The notes under the pieces were generated by a model, which searched no databases, was not told the DNA's origin, and saw nothing but the letters and a program-made list of their open reading frames with translations. A stretch of 42,694 nucleotides of DNA from Spirochaetales bacterium. GTDB taxonomy: Bacteria; Spirochaetota; Spirochaetia; Treponematales; Treponemataceae. Below are positions 16,074-25,195 of the stretch, in pieces (the first letter of the stretch is position 1; the number at the start of each line of letters is the position of its first letter). Both the position numbers and the translations under genes were made by a program. The stretch spans positions 1 through 42,694 of the forward strand of contig JAUNWH010000020.1 in NCBI GenBank assembly GCA_030540405.1, written 5' to 3'.

Positions 16074-16553
16074 TTATCCAATACAACTTTTTATTGAAAA
16101 AACAATGAAAATAATAATACCAATAATTATTGCCAAAGGGACTCCACAGACAAGCAAACAGCCCTTCGTGTCATCCCGATCAGACTTTTTTATTGCCTTC
16201 TTCTCTTTCTTTTTGTATTCATCAAACTGCTCTTCGGTTTTGCTCTTTATATCAGAAATCTTTTGAGCAATTTCGTCATCACCCTTTTCTGATGCTTTTT
16301 CGTTTATCTCGTTGAGCAAATCTAGCCATGCCTTTGATTCTTTAAATTCATTATCATAATAAGTATCCAGTGGCTTTGTTACTTTTCTCCCAGCAAACTT
16401 AGCAAGTTCCAACAAATCTTCTGACTTTGACGGAAGTTTATAAACTGCCAATGCATCGATGATGCCGTCAGCATAGTAGCCACCGCCGCTATAAGCTTCT
16501 TCCTTAAGAGTCTGAACCAATTTGTCAACCGCTGTGTTTTCGTCTTCTGCCAT
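16074..16553 (-). CDS. Tail-anchored helical protein of the SPFH operon (159 aa)
   Basis: A soluble helical domain (SEDLLELAKFAGRKV, then ESKAWLDLLNEINEKA) is followed by a charged coil and one C-terminal membrane helix (about residues 131-155) ending in SCIG. The helical domain is clearly related to the middle part of the zinc-ribbon protein encoded at 17230-18066 (QDLLEVAIFANNKV, ESEAWLGLLKRVNEKA), so the two are paralogues that differ by the zinc ribbons. The family has no name I know. Confidence 0.65.
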   Translation of the reverse strand: MAEDENTAVDKLVQTLKEEAYSGGGYYADGIIDALAVYKLPSKSEDLLELAKFAGRKVTKPLDTYYDNEFKESKAWLDLLNEINEKASEKGDDEIAQKISDIKSKTEEQFDEYKKKEKKAIKKSDRDDTKGCLLVCGVPLAIIIGIIIFIVFSIKSCIG

Positions 16554-16588
16554 ATTTTTCTCCTGTTATTTTATCAGTTTCTAAAGTT

Positions 16589-17233
16589 CTATTTGTAAAA
16601 ACCTGTATAACCACCGTTCTTTTTCTTATTCTCATCTGCTCCAACAACTTTCAGTCTTTCATCTTTGACGTTCTCGCAGTACTTAATTCCAGCTTTCTTA
16701 TATCGTGCAAAAAAGTCCAGAGCCTTTAAGTCGGGAGATTTATCATAGTCAATGTCAACAGGAAAACTCCAGCCGTCTGGCATGGTTGTAACGAGCTTAT
16801 ATTTAGAAAGCTGCCTGTTCTCTTCTGCTGTAACAAGGCAGGTATAGCTCAGAAGTTTTGCACAAAATAAAATTGCCTCATCAGAAAGACGATTTTTCTT
16901 TTTAAGAAAGAATAGATGATTAATAACAACTTTCTTTGGAATAATGTGCTCATCAGTAATCTGCACTTTTCCGCGGAATGTCTTGTTTATACCGCCTTTT
17001 TTGTTCGCATGTTTTATGGTATCTGAAATAAAATACCCAGGGAATACACGGCTATTATTCCCCTTTTGCCGCATTTCTATCGAGGCATCAATTGAAATGT
17101 CAGGGTGAGCATACGAGAGAACTTCAGAAAGAAGTTTCTGCACACCAGACTTTCGTTCTGGCGTAACTTTTTCATAAAAGTCCATCAAATCACATATATC
17201 TCTGCAAAATGTTTGTGCATTCGAATTTGTCAT
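16589..17233 (-). CDS. Hypothetical soluble protein of the SPFH operon (214 aa)
   Basis: No domain is recognised. The protein is soluble, with a helical N-terminal half and a lysine-rich C-terminus ending in GGYTGFYK. The start overlaps the stop of the zinc-ribbon gene by 4 bases (ATGA), so it is made together with that protein. A structural or adaptor role in the SPFH assembly is possible but unsupported by motif. Confidence 0.6.
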   Translation of the reverse strand: MTNSNAQTFCRDICDLMDFYEKVTPERKSGVQKLLSEVLSYAHPDISIDASIEMRQKGNNSRVFPGYFISDTIKHANKKGGINKTFRGKVQITDEHIIPKKVVINHLFFLKKKNRLSDEAILFCAKLLSYTCLVTAEENRQLSKYKLVTTMPDGWSFPVDIDYDKSPDLKALDFFARYKKAGIKYCENVKDERLKVVGADENKKKNGGYTGFYK

Positions 17234-18066
17234 TTTTTTTCCCTATTCTGCTGAATCTTATTGGAATAATAGTCTTTCTTGCTTTCAATCTGACTATTCT
17301 CCTCTTCTGTCAGTTTTTTACTTGTTTTATAGTCCAAAAGAAAACGTTCTGCCTTGTCATAATCACCAGCATCAATTGCAGTTTCAATATTTTTTTCGAT
17401 TGACTGAACTTCATTGTTTGCTTTTTTATGAGAACAACTACGAACAAAAAATGCAGGAACACCTATCCACAGAGTCAACAAAACTACCCATGCTAAAACA
17501 GTTCCAATATCAAGTTTTTTTGAGTCTTTAAATTTATCCTCTGCCTCTTTCGTTAATGATGCAATTTGGTTTGTAACTTCTTTATTTTCTGTCAGCAACT
17601 TAGCTTTCTCATTTACTCGTTTTAACAGTCCAAGCCAAGCTTCAGATTCGTATTGATAAGGATTTGAAACCTTATTATTTGCAAAAATTGCAACTTCAAG
17701 CAAATCCTGAATATCAACTGGAATATCAAAGCCTGCGATGATATCCGCAATCTTATATCCATCCCAGCCCTCTACTTTTCCAGTATCTTCATTTATAAGT
17801 TTTCCACTTTTCTCAATAAGGCTCACGAGTTTTTTTACAGACACACCTTCTTCTTTGAAATCAATCTTATAGCCACATTCAGGACACTTTGTAGCAGTTC
17901 TAGAGACTATTGCACCACAGGACGGACATTTGTACTGAACACCGCCACTTAAAAATTTCAGACTTCTCTTTGAACCATCCTCGGCAACAACTCCTACAGG
18001 TTTACCACAACCATCACAGAACTTTGCACCATCCGCAAGTTCTTTTCCACAATTCTGACAAAATGC
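17230..18066 (-). CDS. Double zinc-ribbon membrane protein (278 aa)
   Basis: Two zinc ribbons open the protein: C4-x2-C7 with C18-x2-C21, then CPSC with CPEC around residues 46-65. A helical domain shared with the protein at 16074-16553 follows, then one membrane helix (about 200-222), then a charged helical tail. I chose the ATG at 18066 (MAFCQNCG) because GGAG lies eight bases upstream; the longer frame would start inside the 20-bp hairpin. It is the first gene of the operon. Confidence 0.75.
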   Translation of the reverse strand, partial: AFCQNCGKELADGAKFCDGCGKPVGVVAEDGSKRSLKFLSGGVQYKCPSCGAIVSRTATKCPECGYKIDFKEEGVSVKKLVSLIEKSGKLINEDTGKVEGWDGYKIADIIAGFDIPVDIQDLLEVAIFANNKVSNPYQYESEAWLGLLKRVNEKAKLLTENKEVTNQIASLTKEAEDKFKDSKKLDIGTVLAWVVLLTLWIGVPAFFVRSCSHKKANNEVQSIEKNIETAIDAGDYDKAERFLLDYKTSKKLTEEENSQIESKKDYYSNKIQQNREKK

Positions 18067-18087
18067 CATTTTTTTCTCCATTAAAGT

Positions 18088-18130
18088 TAAAGTCATCTAC
18101 CACCACCAAAGGTGGTGGTAGATGACTTTA
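18088..18130. repeat. Perfect 20-bp hairpin in front of the SPFH operon
   Basis: Arms at 18088-18107 and 18111-18130 are fully complementary over 20 bases with a 3-nt loop, including ACCACCACC against GGTGGTGGT. It lies 22 bases before the start codon of the zinc-ribbon gene, so the transcript leader would fold into this stem if transcription starts upstream. No T run follows on the minus strand, so it is not a plain terminator for that direction. Confidence 0.75.
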
Positions 18131-18132
18131 AG

Positions 18133-18189
18133 GCTATTTTATAGGGCAAGTGGGGGGAGCGAAAGTGCGTTTTACGCACCGATTTTGCC
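18133..18189. repeat. Intergenic hairpin repeat, copy 2
   Basis: Nearly identical to copy 1 across about 57 bases: TAGGGCAAG, a G run of six, AGCGAAA, the inner hairpin GTGCGT (18165-18170)/ACGCAC (18174-18179), then CGATTTTGCC. It begins directly after the 20-bp hairpin. Confidence 0.7.
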
Positions 18190-18270
18190 TTTATTTGCCT
18201 TTCCTTTTCAAAAAAACACCTTTCTACTGAAAACTTTATTGTTTATGAAAGCGACCTCATAAAAATCATT

Positions 18271-19122
18271 ATGGGAATTCGTAGATGCGGAAAATCCGTA
18301 GTTATGGAGCAAGTTCGGGACGAAATCAGTTTGCAAGGGAAAAAAATCATCTATCTTAATTTTGAGCTTCGTTCGGTTTCTTCAAAAATTTCTAATGACA
18401 TTGAGCTTATTTCTTTTATCGAAAATGAAATACAATCTTTTCCAAATGAAAAATGGTATGTTTTTTTGGATGAAGTTCAGTCCGTAAAAGACTGGAACAT
18501 TGCATGCCGTTCTCTCCGGCTTAAAAACATTTCGATTTTTATAACCGGCTCAAATTCAAAGCTGCTTTCAAAGGAATTCACCAAAGAGCTGAGCGGGCGA
18601 TATGTTTCTTTCACGATTCGCCCTTTTGTGTACAAAGAAATTTTGGAATGGTCAAAAGAAATCGGGCGGGATGTCTCTGTCAACGATTATCTTATTTACG
18701 GCGGTTTCCCGAAGCGATTTGAATTTGCCGAAAAAGAAGCAATGATTCGCTATCTGAACGATTTGGACGAAACTATAGTTATCAATGACATCATTAACCG
18801 CTATAAAATCCGTAAGGAAGAAGTTTTTAAAAAGCTCGTGAATTTTGTTCTTATTTCAAACGCACGGATTTTCAGCTCGAATTCAATTTTTAATTATCTA
18901 AAAGGACAGAAAATTGACTGCTCAATAAACACGGTGATGAAATTTCTGGATTATCTTGAAGAAGCTTATGTTATCCGAAAAATTCCGCAATATTCGACAA
19001 AAGAAAAAAAACAGCTGGAATTTTACGCAAAACTTTATGATGAAGATGTTTCGTTCAATTCAATCAGGCAAATGTCCGGCAGATTCGACCTAACCCACAA
19101 TCTTGAAAATGTTGTCTATTAA
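18271..19122 (+). pseudogene. Decayed AAA_14/DUF4143 ATPase
   Basis: The ORF starts at the Walker A motif (MGIRRCGKSVV) and keeps Walker B (WYVFLDEVQS), FITGSNSKLLS and YGGFPKRFE. Family members have about 30 residues before Walker A; codons upstream (ENFIVYESDLIKII) still match but lack a start. After LTHNLENVVY a stop follows, and the expected continuation (NVNGKEIDFLASKNGREYLIQIAYDE) is present at about 19124-19200 in another frame. A deletion of roughly a dozen codons with a frameshift has therefore removed the join. The gene is broken at both ends and lies between two copies of the hairpin repeat. Confidence 0.7.
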
Positions 19123-19203
19123 TGTAAACGGAAAAGAAATCGACTTTCTGGCATCGAAAAACGGCAGGGAATATCTTATTCAGATTGCTTATGATGAACG
19201 ATT

Positions 19204-19401
19204 AAAAAAAAATAAAACTCCTTCGCCGAAAACAAGACATTTTACAAGCGAAGGAGTGGCTTTTTGCCGATAAACTTCTATGATATCTTCTATTTTTTTA
19301 AATGGGTGAATTGCAAGCACATAGGCGTATTCGTCTTTATCGTAACAATTCACTTGATTAGTTTCATCCGCATAACAGTAATAACTGTAATATTTTTCTC
19401 C
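19204..19401 (-). pseudogene. Unrecognised coding remnant
   Basis: On the minus strand an open stretch without a start codon encodes protein-like sequence (GEKYYSYYCYADETNQVN, then YAYVLAIHPFKKIEDIIEVY). An in-frame TAA closes it at the upstream end. It runs opposite to the plus-strand frame of similar length, which looks less protein-like. I read it as the 3' fragment of a lost gene. Confidence 0.3.
19217..19257. terminator. 10-bp stem hairpin after the broken ATPase gene
   Basis: ACTCCTTCGC (19217-19226) pairs perfectly with GCGAAGGAGT (19248-19257) around a 21-nt loop and is followed by GGCTTTTT on the plus strand. It fits a factor-independent terminator for the plus-strand gene. Confidence 0.45.
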
Positions 19402-19458
19402 AGAAAATTAATCGCCTGCTATCGAAACAAGTTCAGGTACATAAAAAAAAACTTAAAA

Positions 19459-19520
19459 ATTCGATATAACAATATTTTACAGAGAATAAAGCGGGCGCGG
19501 AAGTGCGTTTTACGCACCGA
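19459..19520. repeat. Intergenic hairpin repeat, copy 3 (diverged)
   Basis: The left flank GATATAACAATATTTTACAG matches copy 1, and the inner hairpin GTGCGT (19503-19508)/ACGCAC (19512-19517) is identical. The G run is replaced by GCGGGCGCGG and the outer stem is lost. Confidence 0.6.
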
Positions 19521-19572
19521 AATATGCTATGTTGTAAAATCTTTCTTATTTCCCAGAATAAAAAAGTTGGTT

Positions 19573-19623
19573 TTGCAAAACAAGACAAGGGAAATTATAT
19601 AAACTTTTCCCCTAATTTCCTTG
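19573..19623 (+). promoter_or_regulatory. Promoter and overlapping inverted repeat upstream of fic
   Basis: TTGCAA (19573-19578) and TATATA (19596-19601) are separated by 17 bases, a good sigma-70 spacing. An imperfect inverted repeat (CAAGGGAAATTA at 19586-19597 against TAATTTCCTTG at 19613-19623) overlaps the -10 region and the likely start site, as an operator would. The Fic protein has a C-terminal winged helix that could bind it, which is inference. Confidence 0.4.
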
Positions 19624-19655
19624 TTAATACAACAAATATATGTTAAATTCAAATT

Positions 19656-20954
19656 ATGATTGAAGATCCGCCAAAGTCTGATTTTAACCCCGAAACATCT
19701 GTTTCTCTAATAATCAATCCCGAATATCAAAGCTATTTTAAAAAAGCAGACGAAAACTATTATTATTGGGATAAGGTAAAATATAATTCACCAGAAGGAA
19801 TAAATCCAAAGGATTTTTGGGCGGCAATTAAATTATCCCGCATGTCAAATGTTGTTTCGTTTGGTAAATATATTTTCAAATACAAGATAAATGATTATAT
19901 GCAAAAATATCTTCATGATTTTGATATGAATTTTGGAGGCGCTCTATCTTCTGATAATTTGATAACTGAAAAAACAAAGCAGTATTATTTGCTTAGCTCA
20001 ATTATGGAAGAAGCGATTGCATCCAGCCAGATGGAAGGTGCGTCCACAACGCGAAAGGTGGCCAAGGAAATGCTTCGCAAGCAAAAAAAGCCTAAAGATT
20101 CAAGCCAGCAAATGATATTGAATAATTATAAAACAATTCGATTTCTTTCTGAAAAGAAAAAAGACCCCTTGACCAAAGAGTTGTTATTGGAAATACATAG
20201 ACAAATAACAGAAAAAACTCTGGAAAATTCAGATGAAGAAGCCAAATTCAGAAATAATAATGATATAGTTGTTTCAAATAATATAACTGGTGAAATAGCT
20301 CATAATCCTCCGGACTACAACGAAATTGAAACTGTCTTAAATGATTTATGCGATTTTGCAAACAAAGATGAAACTTTCGTTCATCCAATTATAAAGGCAA
20401 TAATTATTCACTTTGTGATTTCATTTCTACATCCTTTTACTGATGGAAATGGCCGGACGGCCCGCTCGCTTTTTTACTGGTATATGCTTAAGAAGGGTTA
20501 TTGGCTTACAGAATTTCTATCTATTTCAAGAATCATATATGCCTCAAAAGATAAATATGAAAAAGTTTTTTTATATACTGAGCATGATGATTATGATTTA
20601 GGATATTTTATAAATTATAATCTTGTGGTGCTGAACAAAGCGTTTATTGACTTGACTAAATATCTTGAAAGAAAAGCCAAAGAACGCTCTGCTTTGTTTG
20701 AATTCAAGACAATAACAGGTATTAACGAACGGCAGGCTCAAATCATTAAAATTGCAACCGAAAAACCAAGTACAATATTCATAAGTAAAGATTTACAGAC
20801 AGAATTGGGAGTATCTGTTAAAACAATTAGATCTGATTTGGAAAGCCTTGTTCAAATGGGACTGCTAAAAACATATCCGCTAAACAAGCGTCTTGTTGGA
20901 TATTTAAGAGCAGAAGATTTTGAAGATAAAATAAGGGAAATTAGCGGAAATTAA
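19656..20954 (+). CDS. Fic-family AMP-transferase, class II (432 aa)
   Basis: The Fic core motif HPFTDGNGRTAR is complete (about residues 259-270), so it should transfer AMP or another nucleotide part to target hydroxyls. An inhibitory helix of the S-x-x-x-E-G type lies N-terminal to the core (SSQMEG, about 123-128), which defines class II Fic proteins that restrain themselves. The C-terminus is a winged helix (LQTELGVSVKTIRSDLESL). No clear ribosome binding site precedes the ATG. There is no separate antitoxin gene next to it, in keeping with internal inhibition. The target is unknown. Confidence 0.9.
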   Translation: MIEDPPKSDFNPETSVSLIINPEYQSYFKKADENYYYWDKVKYNSPEGINPKDFWAAIKLSRMSNVVSFGKYIFKYKINDYMQKYLHDFDMNFGGALSSDNLITEKTKQYYLLSSIMEEAIASSQMEGASTTRKVAKEMLRKQKKPKDSSQQMILNNYKTIRFLSEKKKDPLTKELLLEIHRQITEKTLENSDEEAKFRNNNDIVVSNNITGEIAHNPPDYNEIETVLNDLCDFANKDETFVHPIIKAIIIHFVISFLHPFTDGNGRTARSLFYWYMLKKGYWLTEFLSISRIIYASKDKYEKVFLYTEHDDYDLGYFINYNLVVLNKAFIDLTKYLERKAKERSALFEFKTITGINERQAQIIKIATEKPSTIFISKDLQTELGVSVKTIRSDLESLVQMGLLKTYPLNKRLVGYLRAEDFEDKIREISGN

Positions 20955-21142
20955 GAGAAAATTTCCCCTATTTTTGAGCAAATATCCGGTTTAAGCAAAA
21001 AGTTGCAGAGGAATATTTATTCTGAAGGCAAGAAAGTTCTATTTCGGTGTTTTATAACATTCACTCTTCACTTAGTTTTTCCAGATTATCCGCCATCTAG
21101 ACAGTTTTTGCCTTTCCGCTCACCATTGTTTCTCTTAAAAAC

Positions 21143-22366
21143 TTAATTCTCCATCAGCCAATCCAATGCGTTCATTCTGGTTATTCCGTTGTAGTCGCCC
21201 GGCGGGTCATCGTCCAGCGTCAGAATCATCTTCGGGTAGTTGTCTTTTACCGCCTTTAAAGGGCGCAGTTCTCGCTGCAAAGTCTGCTCGTCTCGCACGC
21301 TTGCAGCAACCTGAATGTAGGTGTTTCCGTCCTGCGTCTGCGCCACAAAATCAACTTCCGCATCGTCAATCTTTCCAACGTACACGTCGCAGCGGCGGCG
21401 CAAAAGCTCAAGATAGACTATATTTTCCAGAATATGCCCAACGTCCATCGCCTTTTTTCCGAGCATGAAATTCCGCAGGCCGATGTCGGACACATAGTAT
21501 TTTTCAAGGCTTTTCAGATATTCCTTTCCTTTTATGTTGTAACGCCCCGCCCTGTAAACGATGAAGCTTTCTTCAAGTGCGCCCACATACTTTTCAATTG
21601 TCTTCGGGTCGGATTTTCTGCTGTTTGACGTGAGCGTGTCCGCTATTTTTTTTGATGAAAGCTCAAGCCCGATATTGTCGAACAAAAAGCGCGTCACACT
21701 TTTGAGCACCGTCGTGTCGGAAATCTTTTTTCTGTCGATTATGTCCTTTACAAGAACAGTGTTGTAAATTCCTTCAAGATACGGATTTATCTCAGTCGGA
21801 GCCTGCAAAAGCTCAAGCACATACGGAAACGAGCTTGTGCTTACATACTGATTGTAGGCTTTGGAAAGATTATTCTCCTGTTTTGTTGCAACAACAAATT
21901 CTTTGAAAGACAAGGGAAGCATTTTGATTTCCACATATCGGCCGCTTATGAGCGTTGCAATCTCGCTTGAAAGAAGAGAAGAATTCGAGCCTGTCAGATA
22001 CAAGTCCACATTTTTTTTGACATAAAGGCTGTCCACAACATCAGGGAAACTTTCCACGCGCTGAATCTCGTCAAGAATTATGTAGTTCATTTTTGAAGTC
22101 AGCCGTTCCTTTATGTAGCTGTAAAGAGCGTCCGGATTCCGCAGTTCCTTGTTTTCATATTCCTCAAGATTCAGAAAAATAATCTGATTTTCCTCAGCTC
22201 CTTCATTCAGAAGTTGAGAGCGGAACATTTCCAGAACCGTGGATTTTCCGCAACGCCTGATTCCAGTGACAATTTTTATGAGTTTTTTATGCTTAAGATT
22301 ATTCAGCCGCTCAAGATATTCCCTGCGCACAACAAGTTCTGTCTCAAAACTATGTTTTTCTTCCAT
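21143..22366 (-). CDS. AAA_14/DUF4143 ATPase (407 aa)
   Basis: Walker A TGIRRCGKST (about residues 34-43), Walker B YIILDEIQR, the sensor stretch YLTGSNSSLLS and the C-terminal DUF4143 part (KYYVSDIGLRNFMLG, then EVDFVAQTQDGNTYIQVA) are all present. The length is normal for the family. It belongs to the same subgroup as the broken copy at 18271, whereas the copy at 4196-5338 is more distant. Two 20-bp direct repeats precede the start. The cellular role of the family is not established. Confidence 0.9.
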   Translation of the reverse strand: MEEKHSFETELVVRREYLERLNNLKHKKLIKIVTGIRRCGKSTVLEMFRSQLLNEGAEENQIIFLNLEEYENKELRNPDALYSYIKERLTSKMNYIILDEIQRVESFPDVVDSLYVKKNVDLYLTGSNSSLLSSEIATLISGRYVEIKMLPLSFKEFVVATKQENNLSKAYNQYVSTSSFPYVLELLQAPTEINPYLEGIYNTVLVKDIIDRKKISDTTVLKSVTRFLFDNIGLELSSKKIADTLTSNSRKSDPKTIEKYVGALEESFIVYRAGRYNIKGKEYLKSLEKYYVSDIGLRNFMLGKKAMDVGHILENIVYLELLRRRCDVYVGKIDDAEVDFVAQTQDGNTYIQVAASVRDEQTLQRELRPLKAVKDNYPKMILTLDDDPPGDYNGITRMNALDWLMEN

Positions 22367-22372
22367 ATTTCA

Positions 22373-22432
22373 GATTATAATCCCAAAAGTCAGTAAAATC
22401 AATAAGTTTTTGGATTGTATTCCTAAAAGTTA
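22373..22432. promoter_or_regulatory. Pair of 20-bp direct repeats upstream of the DUF4143 ATPase gene
   Basis: The repeats at 22373-22392 and 22413-22432 match at 16 of 20 positions and start 40 bases apart, close to four helical turns. The first contains the palindrome GATTATAATC that also occurs upstream of the ATPase gene at 5338. This arrangement suits cooperative binding of a regulator near the promoter. Confidence 0.45.
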
Positions 22433-22483
22433 GAAGAGATTAAGAAGTGGGGTATATTTTTATTTTATTAAATCCTTTCCCAT

Positions 22484-22520
22484 AAAAAAAGCCCTGTTTC
22501 ACATCAGCAAAACAGAGCTT
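22484..22520 (-). terminator. Rho-independent terminator of the aconitase-family gene
   Basis: On the minus strand AAGCTCTGTTT and AAACAGGGCTT form an 11-bp stem with one G-T pair around a 10-nt loop, followed by a run of T. It lies about 50 bases after the stop codon of the hydratase gene. Confidence 0.85.
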
Positions 22521-22568
22521 GTCAGTTGCAGTTTGTCAATTCAAGCCAGCAAATCAGACATTGGCTAG

Positions 22569-24818
22569 TTATCCCCTGTAAAAGTTAATTAAGCATCCTG
22601 CCTGAATAATCTTTCGGTCGTCGTCGGTCATGTCGCCGGTTGCAAGGTCAAACTCGGCGGTTGTGCCGTCGGCGCGGACTGCGTAGGCTTTTATGCTCGG
22701 AAGTTTTTCCGCAATCATTTTCTTTGCGCCCGGAACAAAAATGTAGTCGCCGTTCGCAAACGGAAGATTCTCTGTAGCAGCGGAATCACCTTGTTTATAA
22801 AGGAACGGAATCATTCCCCAGTTGATCAGGTTCGAGCGGTAGCGTTTTGTGGCGTAGTCGCTTGCAATGTTCGCGCTCGCTCCCAGAACTCTCTGGCAGC
22901 TTGCCGCCTGCTCGCGCGCAGAACCGTCGCCAGGCTTAACAGCGTAGATTGTAGAGCCAAGCCCCGCCTTTTCAATTCTTCCCTTGAACTCAGGATATTT
23001 CTCCTCAAGGATTTTTTCCGCGCGGCTAACTTCCGCCTTGACCTCTTCCGACCTGTCGCGCACAGCCTTTGCACGTCCGACGTAGGCAGGATCTTTCCGG
23101 CTCAAAGTGAACTCGGCAAGTCCGAGAGGATTTGAGCGGAAGCTTGAAGTCTCGCCCGAAGGAATAAGCTCGTCCGTAGTTGTAACCGGGTCGTGGATTT
23201 CTGAGACAACCTTTAGCAGAATGTCGTCTGAAAGCGGCTGCATTTCCGGCCAGTCCTTGATGTTCGGTCCGAACTGAATTTGGACTTCAGGATGAGCAAC
23301 GCCTTTCGAGTCGTAAACGCGCTTCTCGTAGATTGTCTTGTCAAAGAAATATTTTTTCTTGCTGAACTCGCCGTCCGCCAAGTCCGTGGCAGCTGTAAGG
23401 AAGCCCTTGTTCGCGGCAGTCGCTGCGATTGAGCGCGCGTCCATAAGCGCAACCGAGGCAAGCTGTCCGTTCTGGATTTTCGAGCCCTCGCGGTTCGGGA
23501 AGTTTCTTGTCGAGTGTCGGATAGAGAACGCGCCGTTTGCAGGAGTGTCTCCCGCGCCGAAGCAAGGCCCGCAGAACGCAGTCTTGATGATTGCGCCAGC
23601 GTCAACAAGCGAGGCGAACGCGCCGTTCTTCATAAGCTCCATGTAGACTGGCATGGAAGCCGGGTAAACGTTCAAAAGGAATTTTCCGTTTCCAGTGTCC
23701 TTTCCTTTCAAAATGTCGGCAGCCGCGCAGATGTTCTCAAATCCGCCGCCGGCGCAGCCTGCAATAACGCCCTGATCAACGTAAAGCTTTCCGCCAATCA
23801 CCTTGTCTTTAAGGCTGAACTTCACCTTGTCGCCGAACGAGACTTTCGCGCGTTTTTCAGTCTCGTCAAGAATATCCATAAGATTCTTGTTCACTTCTTC
23901 AATTGTGTACGCGCAAGACGGATGGAACGGCATCGCAATCATCGGGTGGATTTCGCTCAAATCAAGCTCAATCGCGCCGTCATAATAAGCGTCCTCTCCC
24001 GGATTCAGCTCCTTGTAGTCGCCTTCCCTTCCGTGGATTGAATAGAACTCGCGGATTTTCTCGTCAGTTGCCCAGATTGAAGAAAGACAGGTTGTCTCAG
24101 TCGTCATAACGTCCACGCCGATTCTAAAGTCAGCGGAAAGATTCGCAACTCCAGGACCCACAAATTCCATCACCTTGTTCTTTACGTATCCGTTCGCAAA
24201 AACAGCCTTGATAATCGCAAGCGCAACGTCCTGAGGACCAACGCCCGGAACAGGAGAACCGGTCAGGTAAACCGCGATAACGCCCGGCATATTCACATCG
24301 TAAGTCTTTCCCAGAAGCTGCTTTGCAAGCTCGCCACCGCCCTCGCCAATCGCCATAGTTCCAAGCGCGCCGTACCGGGTGTGGCTGTCTGAGCCCAAAA
24401 TCATGTCGCCGCACTTTGCAAGCATCTCGCGCGCAAACTGGTGGATTACAGCCTGATGCGGAGGAACGTAAATTCCGCCGTATTTCTGCGCGCAAGTCAG
24501 ACCGAACATATGGTCATCCTCGTTGATTGTTCCGCCGACCGCGCAAAGCGAATTGTGGCAGTTCGTCAGAACATAAGGAATCGGAAATTTCTCAAGCCCA
24601 GAAGCCCGCGCCGTCTGGATAATTCCGACATAAGTAATATCGTGTGAAGTGATTTTGTCAAATTTGATTTTCAGCTTGGAAGCATCGCCCGAAGTGTTGT
24701 GTTTCTGCAAGATAGAATAAGCGATTGTGTTTTTCGCACATTCCGCAGGATTTTTGCCCGGCACGGATTCAGCCAATTTTCCGCCCGAAAGAAAAGCGCC
24801 TTTTTCCCAAAGTTTCAT
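22569..24818 (-). CDS. Aconitate hydratase family protein (749 aa)
   Basis: The aconitase fold is recognisable throughout: [31 protein letters not shown], a cluster-binding CGPC in [29 protein letters not shown] in the swivel approach, and [17 protein letters not shown] in the last domain. It should bind a [4Fe-4S] cluster and interconvert a tricarboxylic acid and its isomer; citrate/isocitrate is the default but related substrates cannot be excluded. GAGG lies six bases before the ATG. The gene is richer in G and C than most of the window and looks like ordinary core metabolism. It stands alone between a toxin-antitoxin pair and an ATPase gene. Confidence 0.9.
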   Translation of the reverse strand: MKLWEKGAFLSGGKLAESVPGKNPAECAKNTIAYSILQKHNTSGDASKLKIKFDKITSHDITYVGIIQTARASGLEKFPIPYVLTNCHNSLCAVGGTINEDDHMFGLTCAQKYGGIYVPPHQAVIHQFAREMLAKCGDMILGSDSHTRYGALGTMAIGEGGGELAKQLLGKTYDVNMPGVIAVYLTGSPVPGVGPQDVALAIIKAVFANGYVKNKVMEFVGPGVANLSADFRIGVDVMTTETTCLSSIWATDEKIREFYSIHGREGDYKELNPGEDAYYDGAIELDLSEIHPMIAMPFHPSCAYTIEEVNKNLMDILDETEKRAKVSFGDKVKFSLKDKVIGGKLYVDQGVIAGCAGGGFENICAAADILKGKDTGNGKFLLNVYPASMPVYMELMKNGAFASLVDAGAIIKTAFCGPCFGAGDTPANGAFSIRHSTRNFPNREGSKIQNGQLASVALMDARSIAATAANKGFLTAATDLADGEFSKKKYFFDKTIYEKRVYDSKGVAHPEVQIQFGPNIKDWPEMQPLSDDILLKVVSEIHDPVTTTDELIPSGETSSFRSNPLGLAEFTLSRKDPAYVGRAKAVRDRSEEVKAEVSRAEKILEEKYPEFKGRIEKAGLGSTIYAVKPGDGSAREQAASCQRVLGASANIASDYATKRYRSNLINWGMIPFLYKQGDSAATENLPFANGDYIFVPGAKKMIAEKLPSIKAYAVRADGTTAEFDLATGDMTDDDRKIIQAGCLINFYRG

Positions 24819-24889
24819 AGAGCCCTCGAATAAATAAAAGTAATTATATAGAAGAGATTATCACAAAACGCGGATTTTCTCAACGCTTG

Positions 24890-25195
24890 TTATTTCTGAT
24901 AAAAAATCTGTCCAACCCTTTTTATGTGGTCAATCAAATCTTGGTTTATGAGTTTTGTAAAAATCGATATATCAACTTTTATAAGCAACAAGGAATCGTC
25001 AAAATCGTTTACAAGTTTTAAAAGAACAGAAGCCGGAATTTCTTTTTCTTCAACTATTGTTAAATCTATATCTGAACCTTCGCGGAAATTTCCTTTTGCG
25101 CGGCTTCCGTAAACAACAACTTTTTTTATCTGCGGATATTTTTCGAATATTTCATTTATGATTTTTTCTTGTTTTAAAGTCAGTCCAAAAGCCAT
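24890..25195 (-). CDS. MNT-type nucleotidyltransferase antitoxin (101 aa)
   Basis: The minimal nucleotidyltransferase signature GSRAKGNFREGSDIDLTI is complete (GS with two Asp). Proteins of this type AMPylate the HEPN partner and thereby act as the antitoxin of HEPN/MNT pairs. The start overlaps the stop of the HEPN gene as TAATG. The protein has the normal length of a single-domain MNT. Confidence 0.9.
   Translation of the reverse strand: MAFGLTLKQEKIINEIFEKYPQIKKVVVYGSRAKGNFREGSDIDLTIVEEKEIPASVLLKLVNDFDDSLLLIKVDISIFTKLINQDLIDHIKRVGQIFYQK

Noticed and set aside
19264-19602. Plus-strand frame of 112 codons before fic
   Set aside because: It crosses a hairpin repeat and the fic promoter, has no ribosome binding site, and the opposite strand looks more protein-like.
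22791-24109. Several long frames within the aconitase-family gene
   Set aside because: They result from the higher GC of that gene; the aconitase motifs fix the real frame.
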